A DNA stretch of 37,810 nt, taken from the NCBI GenBank assembly GCA_012523785.1, contig JAAYTH010000042.1, positions 1 through 37,810 of the forward strand. Reading direction: 5' to 3'. Positions within the stretch are counted from its first letter, which is position 1. Every line of letters starts with the position of its first letter. This document shows, piece after piece, positions 28,437 to 37,810 of the stretch. Below the pieces are notes generated by a model, which saw only the letters and a program-made list of their open reading frames with translations, did no database searches and was not told the origin of the DNA. Source of the stretch: Bacillota bacterium (GTDB taxonomy: Bacteria; Bacillota; DTU030). Made by a program: the position numbers and the translations under genes.

Positions 28437-29207
28437 ATGGCTTTAAATAGAGCAACAAAATTGTGCTTTGCCATCGGTCTGGTCCTTTTTCTATTACTGG
28501 CCATAAAGGGTGTGGCATGCGCCCAGCCCATAGCTCCTCCCTGGTTAGATCTTGATTTCATTGGTGAACAGGAACCAGAAGGGGTGGCCCTAACCCTCCA
28601 GATTTTATTTCTACTGACAATTTTATCCCTGGCACCGGCCCTTATGATAATGCTTACTTCCTTTACCAGGATTGTAGTTGTACTATCCTTTGTTCGCAGT
28701 GCCCTGGCCACCCAAAATATGCCACCCAACCAGGTCATTATTGCCTTAGCCCTATTCCTTACCTTTTTTACTATGAACCCTTACTGGCAGCAAATTAATG
28801 AGACTTCCTTGCAACCATATTTACAAGGTGACCTTCCCTATGAGGAGGCAGTTGTACAAGCGGCAGAACCGGTCCGGGATTTTATGTTTAGGCAAACAAA
28901 GGAAAGGGATTTGGCCCTTATTGTAAGTCTTGCTGGCCTGGAAAGGCCCCGGGGCCCGGAAGACATCCCCACATATGCTTTAATCCCCGCCTTTATAACT
29001 AGTGAATTAAAAACTGCCTTCCAGATTGGTTTTCTCATTTACATACCTTTTTTGGTGATTGATATGGTTGTGGCCAGCACATTAATGTCCATGGGAATGT
29101 TAATGTTGCCCCCGGTAATGATTTCATTGCCTTTCAAGGTATTGCTTTTTGTACTGGTCGATGGCTGGCATCTAGTGGTACGTTCCTTGGTCTTGGGCTT
29201 CAATTAG
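28437..29207 (+). CDS. fliP: Flagellar type III export protein FliP
   Basis: LSLAPALMIMLTSFTRIVVVLSFVRSALATQNMPPNQVIIALALFLTFFTMNP; TSELKTAFQIGFLIYIPFLVIDMVVASTLMSMGMLMLPPVMISLPFKVLLFVLVDGWHL. Confidence 0.98.
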   Translation: MALNRATKLCFAIGLVLFLLLAIKGVACAQPIAPPWLDLDFIGEQEPEGVALTLQILFLLTILSLAPALMIMLTSFTRIVVVLSFVRSALATQNMPPNQVIIALALFLTFFTMNPYWQQINETSLQPYLQGDLPYEEAVVQAAEPVRDFMFRQTKERDLALIVSLAGLERPRGPEDIPTYALIPAFITSELKTAFQIGFLIYIPFLVIDMVVASTLMSMGMLMLPPVMISLPFKVLLFVLVDGWHLVVRSLVLGFN

Positions 29208-29224
29208 CTGCGGGGGGAATACAT

Positions 29225-29494
29225 GTGAGTGAAGAGTTTATCATCGCCCTCAGTCAAGATGCACTGTTAACAGTGTTACTTGTTGCCGGACCTATGTTAG
29301 CCTCCGGGCTATTGGTGGGGATTGTCGTGAGCCTTTTTCAGGCCACAACCCAAATCCAAGAACAAACCCTCACCTTTATACCTAAAATTATAGCAGTCTT
29401 GGCTGCTATTGTCCTCTGGGGCCCCTGGATGCTCACAGTACTGTTGCAGTTTGCCCATAAAATACTGGCCAACATACCCTACTATGTACCTTAG
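29225..29494 (+). CDS. fliQ: Flagellar type III export protein FliQ
   Basis: 89 aa, two TM; GPMLASGLLVGIVVSLFQATTQIQEQTLTFIPKIIAV. Confidence 0.97.
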   Translation: MSEEFIIALSQDALLTVLLVAGPMLASGLLVGIVVSLFQATTQIQEQTLTFIPKIIAVLAAIVLWGPWMLTVLLQFAHKILANIPYYVP

Positions 29495-29509
29495 GAGGGA
29501 AAAGGAAAA

Positions 29510-30292
29510 GTGCCAGATATTATCTTATTGCAGGAAGGATTGCGATTATTCCTGTTGGTTTTAACCCGGATAGGGGCCATGATAACTGCTGCACCCTTTT
29601 GGAGCAGTAGAGTAATTCCCATGCAGGTCAAGATCTACTTCACTATTCTCACCAGTGCTGCCCTTCTTCCCCTAATTTGGGAATCAGTTCCATCGGTTTC
29701 AAGCGGGCTCTCATTATACATCCTAATGGTAATACGGGAAACAGTATTGGGGCTGATTCTGGGAATAGCCAGTATTTTACTTTTTAATGCTATTCAGGTG
29801 GCAGGACAAATAATTGATACTCAAATGGGTTTTGGAATGGTAAATGTACTTGATCCCCAATCGGGGACACAGATGCCAATGATGGGCAACTTTTACTACC
29901 TAATTGCACTTTTACTATTCATCTTGAGTGATGGCCACCACTATCTTTTAACAGCCTTGACCCACAGCTTTATTCTTGTTCCACCGGGTACACTAATACC
30001 CTTTCCGATTCATATGTGGCAAGATCTTGCCGGGCTCTTTGGCCAGATATTAATATTTGCACTACAAATCGCCTTACCAGTAGCTGGCGTACTTTTCCTC
30101 GCCGATATCGCCCTAGGTATTATAGCCCGCACCGTACCTCAAATGAATGTTTTTGTTCTGGGGATACCAATTAAGATCTTGGTTGGAATTATTACTATTT
30201 TTGTTGTACTCCCCCTTTATGTAGTGTCCTTGCGTTTCTTATTCCGACAAATATTTGACACCCTAGATTTATTAATTCAGACCTGCAGTTAG
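29510..30292 (+). CDS. fliR: Flagellar type III export protein FliR
   Basis: Multi-TM; FQVAGQIIDTQMGFGMVNVLDPQSGTQMPMMGNF-type motif; GIIARTVPQMNVFVLGIPIKILVGI; GTG start. Confidence 0.97.
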   Translation: MPDIILLQEGLRLFLLVLTRIGAMITAAPFWSSRVIPMQVKIYFTILTSAALLPLIWESVPSVSSGLSLYILMVIRETVLGLILGIASILLFNAIQVAGQIIDTQMGFGMVNVLDPQSGTQMPMMGNFYYLIALLLFILSDGHHYLLTALTHSFILVPPGTLIPFPIHMWQDLAGLFGQILIFALQIALPVAGVLFLADIALGIIARTVPQMNVFVLGIPIKILVGIITIFVVLPLYVVSLRFLFRQIFDTLDLLIQTCS

Positions 30293-30319
30293 ACAGCATC
30301 ACCAATAAGGAGTGCCACT

Positions 30320-31450
30320 ATGGGAGATAAGCACAAATCTACTTTGTTGTTGAAAAACCACTCCCGGATTCCCCGGCGGACTATCAATTGTCAACTATTT
30401 GCCCAAGAGAAAACTGAACAAGCCACACCCCGGAGACGTCGGGAGGCCAGGCGCAAAGGACAGGTTTATAAAAGTCAGGAATTCTCTTCCGCCCTTCTCC
30501 TGTTGGCCACCTTTGGTATTTTATATGTTTCCCTTCCCCATATGAAAAGCGAATTCGAAAAATTATTCACCTGGGTTTTTTCCTTAAACCCGCGACAATT
30601 ATCTACCCCAGCGGGTTTAACCGGGATTTATCCTCAAATTATTCTTTCCTTTGGCAAGCTGCTCTTTCCATTATTGGTAACAGTGATGGCTTCCGGATTA
30701 ATCAGTAATATCTCCCAGACGGGCTTTATTCTAAGTGGGGAACCCTTACGCTTTAAACCAGAGCGCCTCAACCCGGTAGAAGGCTTTAAGCGTATTTTTT
30801 CCCGCCGGGCCTTGGTACAGCTATTAAAATCCCTGGCAAAGTTAATTATTGTACTTGTCATTACGCGTCTCTTAATAAACCAGTACCTTGATCAAATAAC
30901 ACTGCTATCTTTGATGGAGATGAAAGAGGGTGTGGGGATTATAGGATATTTAGCTATGCGGCTAGGGATCAGCTGTGGAGCAGTCCTTCTATTATTGGGT
31001 GTAATGGATATCTATTATCAACGTTGGGAACATGAACGCAGCCTAAGGATGTCGAAACAGGAAGTTAAGGAAGAAATGAAGCGGATGGAGGGGGACCCCC
31101 AGATCCGGGCCAGAATACGGGAACGGCAAAGACAAATGGCTGTACTGCGGATGATGGAGGATGTACCCAAGGCTGATTTAGTTATTACCAACCCCACCCA
31201 ATACGCCGTGGCTTTAAAGTACGAGGCCCCAAAGATGTTGGCTCCTTTAGTCCTGGCCAAGGGCAAGGGTTACATGGCACAAAGGATCAAGGATACCGCC
31301 AAGGCCCATGAAATAGCTATAGTGGAAAACCGGCCTTTGGCCCAAGGGCTGTACTGGGGGACTGAAATAGGGGAAGAAATACCGGTTGAATTCTACCAGG
31401 CCGTGGCAGAGGTCTTGGCATTTATCTATCAACTACGAAATAGATACTGA
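30320..31450 (+). CDS. flhB: Flagellar type III export switch protein FlhB
   Basis: LFAQEKTEQATPRRRREARRKGQVYKSQEFSSA; VPKADLVITNPTQYAVALKYEAPKMLAPLVLAKGKGYMAQRIKDTAKAHEIAIVENRPLAQGLY. Confidence 0.97.
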   Translation: MGDKHKSTLLLKNHSRIPRRTINCQLFAQEKTEQATPRRRREARRKGQVYKSQEFSSALLLLATFGILYVSLPHMKSEFEKLFTWVFSLNPRQLSTPAGLTGIYPQIILSFGKLLFPLLVTVMASGLISNISQTGFILSGEPLRFKPERLNPVEGFKRIFSRRALVQLLKSLAKLIIVLVITRLLINQYLDQITLLSLMEMKEGVGIIGYLAMRLGISCGAVLLLLGVMDIYYQRWEHERSLRMSKQEVKEEMKRMEGDPQIRARIRERQRQMAVLRMMEDVPKADLVITNPTQYAVALKYEAPKMLAPLVLAKGKGYMAQRIKDTAKAHEIAIVENRPLAQGLYWGTEIGEEIPVEFYQAVAEVLAFIYQLRNRY

Positions 31451-31475
31451 CCAGCCTATAAGGGGAGGGAAGGAT

Positions 31476-33557
31476 ATGGCATTCACAACTAATACAACCG
31501 CCGGGCCAACTGCCGGACTGCTGCGTTATAGCGATGTTTTCATTGCCTTTGTTGTAATTACCATCGTGGCCATGATGATTATTCCCATGCCTCCTTTCCT
31601 TTTGGATATAATGTTGGCCTTTAACATCACCTTTGCACTTCTGGTCTTACTAATAGCCATGAATACCCTTCAACCTCTAGAGTTTTCCGTATTTCCTTCC
31701 CTGCTGCTGGTGGCAACCCTTTTTCGTTTATCCTTAAACGTTTCCTCCACCAGACTTATTTTGCTGGAAGGTTATGCCGGACGTGTTATTCTGTCCTTTG
31801 GCCAATTCGTTGTCAGCGGCAACCCGGTCGTTGGTTTTATTGTATTTCTGATCCTTGTTGTTATACAGTTTATCGTTATCACCAAGGGGGCGGAAAGGGT
31901 AGCTGAAGTTGCAGCCCGTTTCACCCTGGATGCAATGCCGGGAAAACAGATGAGCATAGACGCTGATCTCAATGCTGGAATTATTACTGAAAATGAGGCC
32001 CGGGTCAAGCGCTTGGAAATTCGGCGTGAAGCAGATTTTTATGGAGCAATGGATGGGGCCAGCAAATTCGTCAAAGGGGATGCCATTGCCGGGATTGTAA
32101 TCACCCTTATTAATATAGGGGGAGGGTTTATCATCGGCATGCTCCAGGAGGGTATGCCCTGGGATGCGGCCCTACAAAAATATACCCTATTGACCGTTGG
32201 TGACGGTTTGGTTACCCAGATCCCTGCCCTTTTAATTTCAACGGCGACGGGCATCATCGTCACCCGCTCGGCTTCTGAAAGTAATCTGGGTCAAGATTTA
32301 ACCAAACAACTCCTATCCCAGCCCCGGGTATTAACGGTAGCCACGGTATTGTTGACCCTGCTGGGATTGATCCCAGGACTACCATCAATTCCTTTCTTTT
32401 TCCTGGCTGGTCTCACCGGTTATTTGGCCTATAACCTAAATATTTCCCAGCAAAGGGAGATAAAACAAAGGGATACAGAAAGGGAGAAAAAACCCGATCC
32501 CCTTCTACAGCAAAGGGATATGACCTCACTCCTGCAGGTCGATCCCTTGGAGGTTGAATTGGGATATGCCCTTGTTCCCATGGCTGATCCCCAGCAGGGC
32601 GGTGATCTTTTAGAACGTATTGTCTTAATCCGCAGACAACAGGCCCTGGAGATGGGGTTTTTGGTGCCTACGGTGCGGGTCCGGGACAATATGCAACTAT
32701 CCCCCAATCAATACCGCATAAGTGTACGGGGATTAGAAACCGCCGAGGGAGAATTGATGCCGGGTTATGTATTGGCAATGGGCCCGGAGGAAAGTGAAAG
32801 TCATGTGGATGGCATCCCCACCCGGGAACCTACCTTCGGCTTACCAGCACTGTGGATTCGGGAAGAACAGCGGCAAGAAGCAGAAGAAGCCAATTATACG
32901 GTGGTTGATCCGCCAGCTGTTTTGGCTACCCATCTTACCGAAGTAATTAAGGAGCATATTCATGAATTATTGGGTCGGCAGGAAGTAAAAACCCTCCTGG
33001 ATGGCATACGGGAAAATTACCCAGCAATTGTCGATGAGTTGGTCCCGACAATTTTGAGCCTGGGCCAAGTCCAACGGGTTTTGGGGAATCTACTGAAAGA
33101 AAAGGTTTCTATCCGTAACTTAGTTACAATTCTTGAGACCTTGGGCGACTACGGCCCTTTGACTAAGGATACCGACCTTTTGACTGAATATGTGCGACAA
33201 TCTCTGGCCCGGCAAATTTCTCACCAATACCGCCCCGAAAAGGGGCCGCTGCCGGTAATAACCTTGGCACCAGATGTCGAAGAAACAATCCGCAGCTCGC
33301 TGCAGCAATCAGAATACGGCAACTACCTGGCCCTAGCACCGGAAAAAACTGAGAAACTTCTTCATTCTTTGAAATCTATATATCAGGAGGCCATGGCCCA
33401 GGGTTATCAAACACCTATTCTCCTTAGCAGCCCCGTTATCAGGTTCTATTTGTGGCGTTTGCTGGAGAAACAACTGCCCCGAATGCCAGTGTTATCCTAT
33501 AACGAATTGGAAGCAAACATGGAGATACAGGTAATTGGAAGGGTGGGCCCAATATGA
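31476..33557 (+). CDS. flhA: Flagellar type III export protein FlhA
   Basis: FPSLLLVATLFRLSLNVSSTRLILLEGYAGRVILSFGQFVVSGNPVVGFIVFLILVVIQFIVITKGAERVAEVAARFTLDAMPGKQMSIDADLNAG; ATG 31476 preferred over 31386. Confidence 0.98.
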   Translation: MAFTTNTTAGPTAGLLRYSDVFIAFVVITIVAMMIIPMPPFLLDIMLAFNITFALLVLLIAMNTLQPLEFSVFPSLLLVATLFRLSLNVSSTRLILLEGYAGRVILSFGQFVVSGNPVVGFIVFLILVVIQFIVITKGAERVAEVAARFTLDAMPGKQMSIDADLNAGIITENEARVKRLEIRREADFYGAMDGASKFVKGDAIAGIVITLINIGGGFIIGMLQEGMPWDAALQKYTLLTVGDGLVTQIPALLISTATGIIVTRSASESNLGQDLTKQLLSQPRVLTVATVLLTLLGLIPGLPSIPFFFLAGLTGYLAYNLNISQQREIKQRDTEREKKPDPLLQQRDMTSLLQVDPLEVELGYALVPMADPQQGGDLLERIVLIRRQQALEMGFLVPTVRVRDNMQLSPNQYRISVRGLETAEGELMPGYVLAMGPEESESHVDGIPTREPTFGLPALWIREEQRQEAEEANYTVVDPPAVLATHLTEVIKEHIHELLGRQEVKTLLDGIRENYPAIVDELVPTILSLGQVQRVLGNLLKEKVSIRNLVTILETLGDYGPLTKDTDLLTEYVRQSLARQISHQYRPEKGPLPVITLAPDVEETIRSSLQQSEYGNYLALAPEKTEKLLHSLKSIYQEAMAQGYQTPILLSSPVIRFYLWRLLEKQLPRMPVLSYNELEANMEIQVIGRVGPI

Positions 33558-34690
33558 GAATCAAACGTTATGAATCCAGTGACCTACAATCTGCCATTCA
33601 AAAGGTAAAAGCAGAATTAGGAGAAAATGCAATAATCCTCAATACTAGACGCCGCAAAAAAGGTGGTCTTTGGGGATGGTTCGGCAAAGAAATAATTGAA
33701 ATTACCGCAGCAGTAGCCGACACCCCCAAGATCCGTCCCCGTCCCTTACCTCCGCCTACTGCCCCACTGGCTGTACCGCCCCAGCCCCAAATGCTGTCAC
33801 TGTTGCAAAATGAATTAAATGAGATCAAAACCATGGTTTCTGACTTAACAAAGGAGCCCCGGGGCACACTGGGGGGCAGTCAAATGGACGGAGGCCCCTT
33901 AGCTTCTAACCAACACCTTATGGCCTTCAATAATCTGCTTATCTCTAATGATGTTACCGGGGATAATGCCACTGCCTTAATAGAAAAGGTTGTCGCAACT
34001 CTGCCTAGAGAGAAGCTGGAGGATTATGAGCAAGCCAAGGCAGCCCTTTTGCGTGCCTTGGCTATAGACCTAAAGATTACAAATCCTACTGCCTTTGAAA
34101 GCGGACAGCAAATTGTTGCCTTGGTAGGCCCTACAGGGGTCGGAAAAACAACTACCATTGCCAAGTTGGCCGCAAGATCTGCACTATTGGAAAATCGTGG
34201 TGTAAGCTTAATTACAGCCGATACCTATCGTATTGCTGCAGTAGAACAGCTGCGCCGCTATGCAGAAATAATCGGCGTTCCCCTGGAGGTGGTGTTAGGG
34301 GCAGAGGATTTGCAAAAGGCCCTTGAACAGCACAAAGACAAGAATCTGATTCTAATTGATACCGCCGGGAGAAGTCAACGCAATATTGTCCAGCTTTCAG
34401 AGTTAAGAAATATACTTAGCTTAACTACACAGGTCAAAACCCTGTTGGTGTTAAGTTTAACTACCAAATATCGGGACCTGTTGGATATTACAACAAAATA
34501 TCAGCGGGTTGAATATGATGCCCTCTTGTTTACCAAACTTGACGAAACAACCAGCTATGGTTCCATATACAATATTGCTAAGGCCACGGGGAAACCTTTG
34601 ACCTATATTACCACAGGACAGAATGTACCCGATGATATAGAGGCTGCCGAGCCCATGAAGATTGCAAAAATGATCCTGAGGGAGACATAA
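33554..34690 (+). CDS. flhF: Flagellar SRP-like GTPase FlhF
   Basis: Basic N-terminus MRIKRYESSDLQSAIQKVKAELGENAIILNTRRRKKGGLWGWFGKEIIEITAAV; G1 [25 protein letters not shown]. Confidence 0.96.
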   Translation: MRIKRYESSDLQSAIQKVKAELGENAIILNTRRRKKGGLWGWFGKEIIEITAAVADTPKIRPRPLPPPTAPLAVPPQPQMLSLLQNELNEIKTMVSDLTKEPRGTLGGSQMDGGPLASNQHLMAFNNLLISNDVTGDNATALIEKVVATLPREKLEDYEQAKAALLRALAIDLKITNPTAFESGQQIVALVGPTGVGKTTTIAKLAARSALLENRGVSLITADTYRIAAVEQLRRYAEIIGVPLEVVLGAEDLQKALEQHKDKNLILIDTAGRSQRNIVQLSELRNILSLTTQVKTLLVLSLTTKYRDLLDITTKYQRVEYDALLFTKLDETTSYGSIYNIAKATGKPLTYITTGQNVPDDIEAAEPMKIAKMILRET

Positions 34691-34692
34691 TC

Positions 34693-35580
34693 ATGTCCGA
34701 TCAAGCCAAAGTGTTGCGACAACTGGCAAAAAACGCAAAACAAGGTGCCCAACATCCTTCCCTTTGCCTACCCGGGTGCCGAGTTGTAGCAATTACAAGC
34801 GGTAAGGGAGGGGTAGGCAAAACAAATCTAACGGTCAACTTGGCTCTAGCCCTAAAAGAACAGGGAAAAAGGGTACTGGTATTTGATGCCGATTTGGGTT
34901 TGGCCAATATCGATGTCATAATGGGCATAATACCCTCCCTTACCTTGACCCATGTAATGAAGGGAGAAAAAAAGCTTAAGGACATCATTGTATATGAACA
35001 TGGCATCGGCTTGATAGCCGGCAGCTCCGGTGTGGAGGAATTTCTTAACTTGCAAGAATGGCAGTTGCAAAATTTCCTGCGGGAATTGCAACAATTAGAT
35101 GGCATGGGGGATTTTATATTTATTGATACCGGGGCCGGGATTTCCCACCAGGTATTAGGATTTGTCCTAGTAGCGACGGATATAATTCTTGTCACTACAC
35201 CAGAGCCCAGTGCTATTACCGACGCCTATGCCCTACTAAAGGTGATAGCCAGTAAAAATAAGGAGGCAATTGTGCGTCTAGTTGTGAACCGGGCCATGAA
35301 CCCACGAGAGGCTAGACAGGTGTTAAATAAATTGAAGTTGGTGACAAAAGAATTTTTAGCCATGGAACTGTTGGACTTGGGTTATATCGTGGAGGACCCA
35401 CGTATACCCCGGGCTGTAAAGGCACAGGAGCCTTTTCTATATTCTTATCCCCATTCCCCGGCCAGTTTATGTTTACATAAGGTCGCAGATAGACTTCTAT
35501 CAAAATCTGGTGATGATATCCCACCCCGCGCCGATAACTTAAAGGGATTTTTTCAGCGGATGTTTAGTTTGTTCCATTAG
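34693..35580 (+). CDS. flhG: MinD/ParA-like ATPase FlhG (YlxH/FleN)
   Basis: DQAKVLRQLA N-terminal motif; deviant Walker A TSGKGGVGKTNLTVNLALAL; follows flhF. Confidence 0.95.
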   Translation: MSDQAKVLRQLAKNAKQGAQHPSLCLPGCRVVAITSGKGGVGKTNLTVNLALALKEQGKRVLVFDADLGLANIDVIMGIIPSLTLTHVMKGEKKLKDIIVYEHGIGLIAGSSGVEEFLNLQEWQLQNFLRELQQLDGMGDFIFIDTGAGISHQVLGFVLVATDIILVTTPEPSAITDAYALLKVIASKNKEAIVRLVVNRAMNPREARQVLNKLKLVTKEFLAMELLDLGYIVEDPRIPRAVKAQEPFLYSYPHSPASLCLHKVADRLLSKSGDDIPPRADNLKGFFQRMFSLFH

Positions 35581-35684
35581 TGGGACATAAAGAGCAAATA
35601 TAGATAGAGGCCCCAGATGGTACACCGTTTTTACATACATAAGCTGTGTATTACCCGCTTGAAATACAATAGGGAGGAGCTTTA

Positions 35685-36308
35685 ATGCACATACTCAGCA
35701 TCAACCAAAAATTAAAAATACAGCCGATTTCACAAAAACAAGTATATACTACCTACATAACGGAAAAAACAGATGAACTTCTGACCATTGCTGCACCTAT
35801 GCATAAGAACCAGTTTATAACCTTCCCCTTAGGACAAATTTTAAAGTTATGGTATCCGGGATGCTATGCTGTTTATACCTTTACCAGCTCGATTGTTGGA
35901 AAAAAACCCGGACCGCCCCCTTTGCTGATAATAGAATATCCAAGCAAGTTTTATCGCAGCCAACGGCGACAATTTGTACGTCTTAAATCACTAATATCGG
36001 TAAAAGTAGAATTAACCGATTCACCCAAAACCTCATACCAAGGCCATGCTATTAATATCAGCGCCGGTGGGGTGTATCTGGTAATGGGGAAAAATTGTAA
36101 ACCCGGCACAGAAATTAACCTAACCCTGCAAAGACCATCCCTTCCCAAGATCCTGGGCAAGGTATTACGTTCCTACCCATCGACCCGCGGTGCCGGGCTA
36201 TGGGAATGGGCAGTAGAGTTTATTGATATTACAGAACAAGAACAAGACAAAATCACAAAGTTTATTTTTGCCAAACAGCTGGAACTGCGGCGCAGAGGGT
36301 TACTATAA
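35685..36308 (+). CDS. PilZ-domain flagellar brake-like protein (YcgR/YpfA family)
   Basis: C-terminal PilZ motifs RQFVR (RxxxR) and NISAGG ([D/N]xSxxG); N-terminal YcgR-like domain. Confidence 0.9.
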   Translation: MHILSINQKLKIQPISQKQVYTTYITEKTDELLTIAAPMHKNQFITFPLGQILKLWYPGCYAVYTFTSSIVGKKPGPPPLLIIEYPSKFYRSQRRQFVRLKSLISVKVELTDSPKTSYQGHAINISAGGVYLVMGKNCKPGTEINLTLQRPSLPKILGKVLRSYPSTRGAGLWEWAVEFIDITEQEQDKITKFIFAKQLELRRRGLL

Positions 36309-36372
36309 CAATTACCGGCGGAAATTACCCCCTTGCCAACGTGCCGATTATAAACTACAAGGAGGGTGCGAA

Positions 36373-37810
36373 GTGTTCGACAGATCCCATTATCTAAAAC
36401 AATTTGTCGAGGAAGCCCGGGAGTACTTGGAAAACCTCACCCGGATTGTCCTTGCCTGGGAACGCCAGCCGGAAAATAACGATCCGGTACAAGAAGTATT
36501 TCGCATCGCCCATAGCATAAAAGGTATGGCGGCAACCATGGAATTAAAGGAAATTACCACCCTCAGTCATCATTTAGAAAATCTTTTGGACGAAGTAAGG
36601 CAAAATAATATTATTACCGATAGATCCTTCTTTGATATTTTACTTGCCAGTATTGACGCTCTGGAAAATTTAATTTTGGATATCGAGGAAGGGAATAATC
36701 AGGGGAGGGACCTGATCCCACATCTTATCGGCCAAATAGAAAATTTCATGGGGGAAAAACCACTTTATTCCCAGCCAACCGCGGCCGGGGAGGAAATGGG
36801 GAATTATGAACTCAATGAATATGAAAGTCGGGTTATTCAGAAAGCCAAGGCAAAAGGGTTTGAGGTATTCCAAATTGACATTTGGCTTCATCCAGATTGC
36901 CTTCTAAAAAGGGCCCGCGTTTACATTATCCTAAAAAACATTGAACTGTTGGGGGAAATTATTAAAACGGTCCCCCCCATAGAGGACTTAGAAGAGGAAA
37001 ATTTTGCTGACCATTTTGCAGCCCTTTTGATATCACAAGCGGGGGAGGAGGAAGTAAAAAATATTGTTCAGGAATTAGCAGATATTAAACGTTATGAGAT
37101 AACCCCCCTTGACATGCCATTACCGGCAATAGACACCGTCGAAGCCAAGCAAAAAGAAACCATAAAAAGGGCTAGCCAAGATGGTTTGCGCCTGAGTTCA
37201 CGGCAAACAGTTCGGGTGGGTATTGACCGACTTGATCAGTTAATGAACCTAGTTGGTGAGCTTGTTATAACTAAAACACAGCTGCGACAATTATTAATAC
37301 ATCAATCTGGAACCGAAATGGAGGAGGTTTTAAAGAGGCTGGACCAAATATCTTCCAATCTCCAAAATGTTGTTATGCAGGCCCGGATGGTACCAATCTC
37401 CCAGTTATTTAATCGTTTCCCCCGCATGATTAGGGATCTGGCCAAGGACTTGGACAAGTCTCTGGATTTAGAAATAAGCGGTGAGGATACTGAGCTGGAC
37501 CGCCGGGTTATTGATGAGTTGGCCGATCCCCTAGTCCATATTGTCCGCAATGCCGTTTGCCATGGTCTCGAAGATCCCCAAACAAGGGCAGCGGCGGGAA
37601 AAGCACCGGTCGGACACATTCACCTTACTGCCCGCCATGAAGGCAATTCAGTTGTCATAGAGGTTAGGGATGATGGCCGCGGTATTTCCCCCCGAGAAGT
37701 GCAGCAAAAGGCTATGGAGCGGGATATCATTTCCCCCAAGGAAGCCCAAGAGATGGGGAGGGCTGAAATATTAAACCTAGTGTTTGCCCCCGGTTTCAGT
37801 ACTGCCTCCC
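36373..37810 (+). CDS. cheA: Chemotaxis histidine kinase CheA, 3' truncated by window edge
   Basis: My translation from GTG 36373 shows no stop: VFDRSHYLKQFVEEAREYLENL…, HPt IAHSIKGMAATMEL, dimerisation VGIDRLDQLMNLVGELVITKTQLRQL, kinase VVMQARMVPISQLFNRFPRMIRDLAKDL, N-box HIVRNAVCHGLEDP, G-box DDGRGIS. Not in the ORF track because it is open-ended. Confidence 0.96.
   Translation, partial: MFDRSHYLKQFVEEAREYLENLTRIVLAWERQPENNDPVQEVFRIAHSIKGMAATMELKEITTLSHHLENLLDEVRQNNIITDRSFFDILLASIDALENLILDIEEGNNQGRDLIPHLIGQIENFMGEKPLYSQPTAAGEEMGNYELNEYESRVIQKAKAKGFEVFQIDIWLHPDCLLKRARVYIILKNIELLGEIIKTVPPIEDLEEENFADHFAALLISQAGEEEVKNIVQELADIKRYEITPLDMPLPAIDTVEAKQKETIKRASQDGLRLSSRQTVRVGIDRLDQLMNLVGELVITKTQLRQLLIHQSGTEMEEVLKRLDQISSNLQNVVMQARMVPISQLFNRFPRMIRDLAKDLDKSLDLEISGEDTELDRRVIDELADPLVHIVRNAVCHGLEDPQTRAAAGKAPVGHIHLTARHEGNSVVIEVRDDGRGISPREVQQKAMERDIISPKEAQEMGRAEILNLVFAPGFSTAS

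Noticed and set aside
30320-30420. Long N-terminal extension of FlhB as a novel domain
   Set aside because: Many Firmicutes FlhB proteins carry an INLQLFA-EKTEKATP-like lead; the excess residues may come from an over-called start codon.
1-37810. CRISPR array, prophage, transposase, toxin-antitoxin or defence island
   Set aside because: No direct-repeat/spacer pattern and no matching protein families were seen; the window is housekeeping plus flagellar genes.

Overview
The window reads as a Firmicutes (Clostridia / Peptococcaceae-like) chromosomal segment, almost entirely on the + strand. Part 1 (~1-12.4 kb) is a conserved housekeeping block: rnhB (5' truncated), yraN, trmL, comM/yifB, a minus-strand meso-diaminopimelate dehydrogenase-like gene, an mnmM/ytqB-like methyltransferase, dprA, topA, xerC, hslV, hslU and codY. 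Part 2 (~12.7 kb to the end) is a large flagellar/chemotaxis operon: flgB flgC fliE fliF fliG fliH fliI fliJ motE(ylxF)-like fliK flgD TIGR02530-like flgE motA motB fliL fliM fliY cheY fliO fliP fliQ fliR flhB flhA flhF flhG, a PilZ/YcgR-like gene, and cheA (3' truncated and absent from the supplied ORF track). The main non-coding find is a cyclic di-GMP-I (GEMM-I) riboswitch in the codY-flgB gap (~12660-12780). It is followed by mutually exclusive antiterminator and terminator hairpins that predict c-di-GMP-dependent shut-off of the whole operon. The same operon encodes a PilZ protein with intact c-di-GMP-binding motifs, so c-di-GMP control appears at two levels. Secondary observations: two degenerate palindromic repeat relics in intergenic gaps, alternative hairpins overlapping the motA Shine-Dalgarno where flbD often sits, an FlhB NPTQ variant of the NPTH cleavage motif, a CheA N-box Asp-to-Cys change, absence of trmFO between topA and xerC, and small intergenic inverted repeats. 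No CRISPR array, tRNA, rRNA, transposase or phage gene was recognised.
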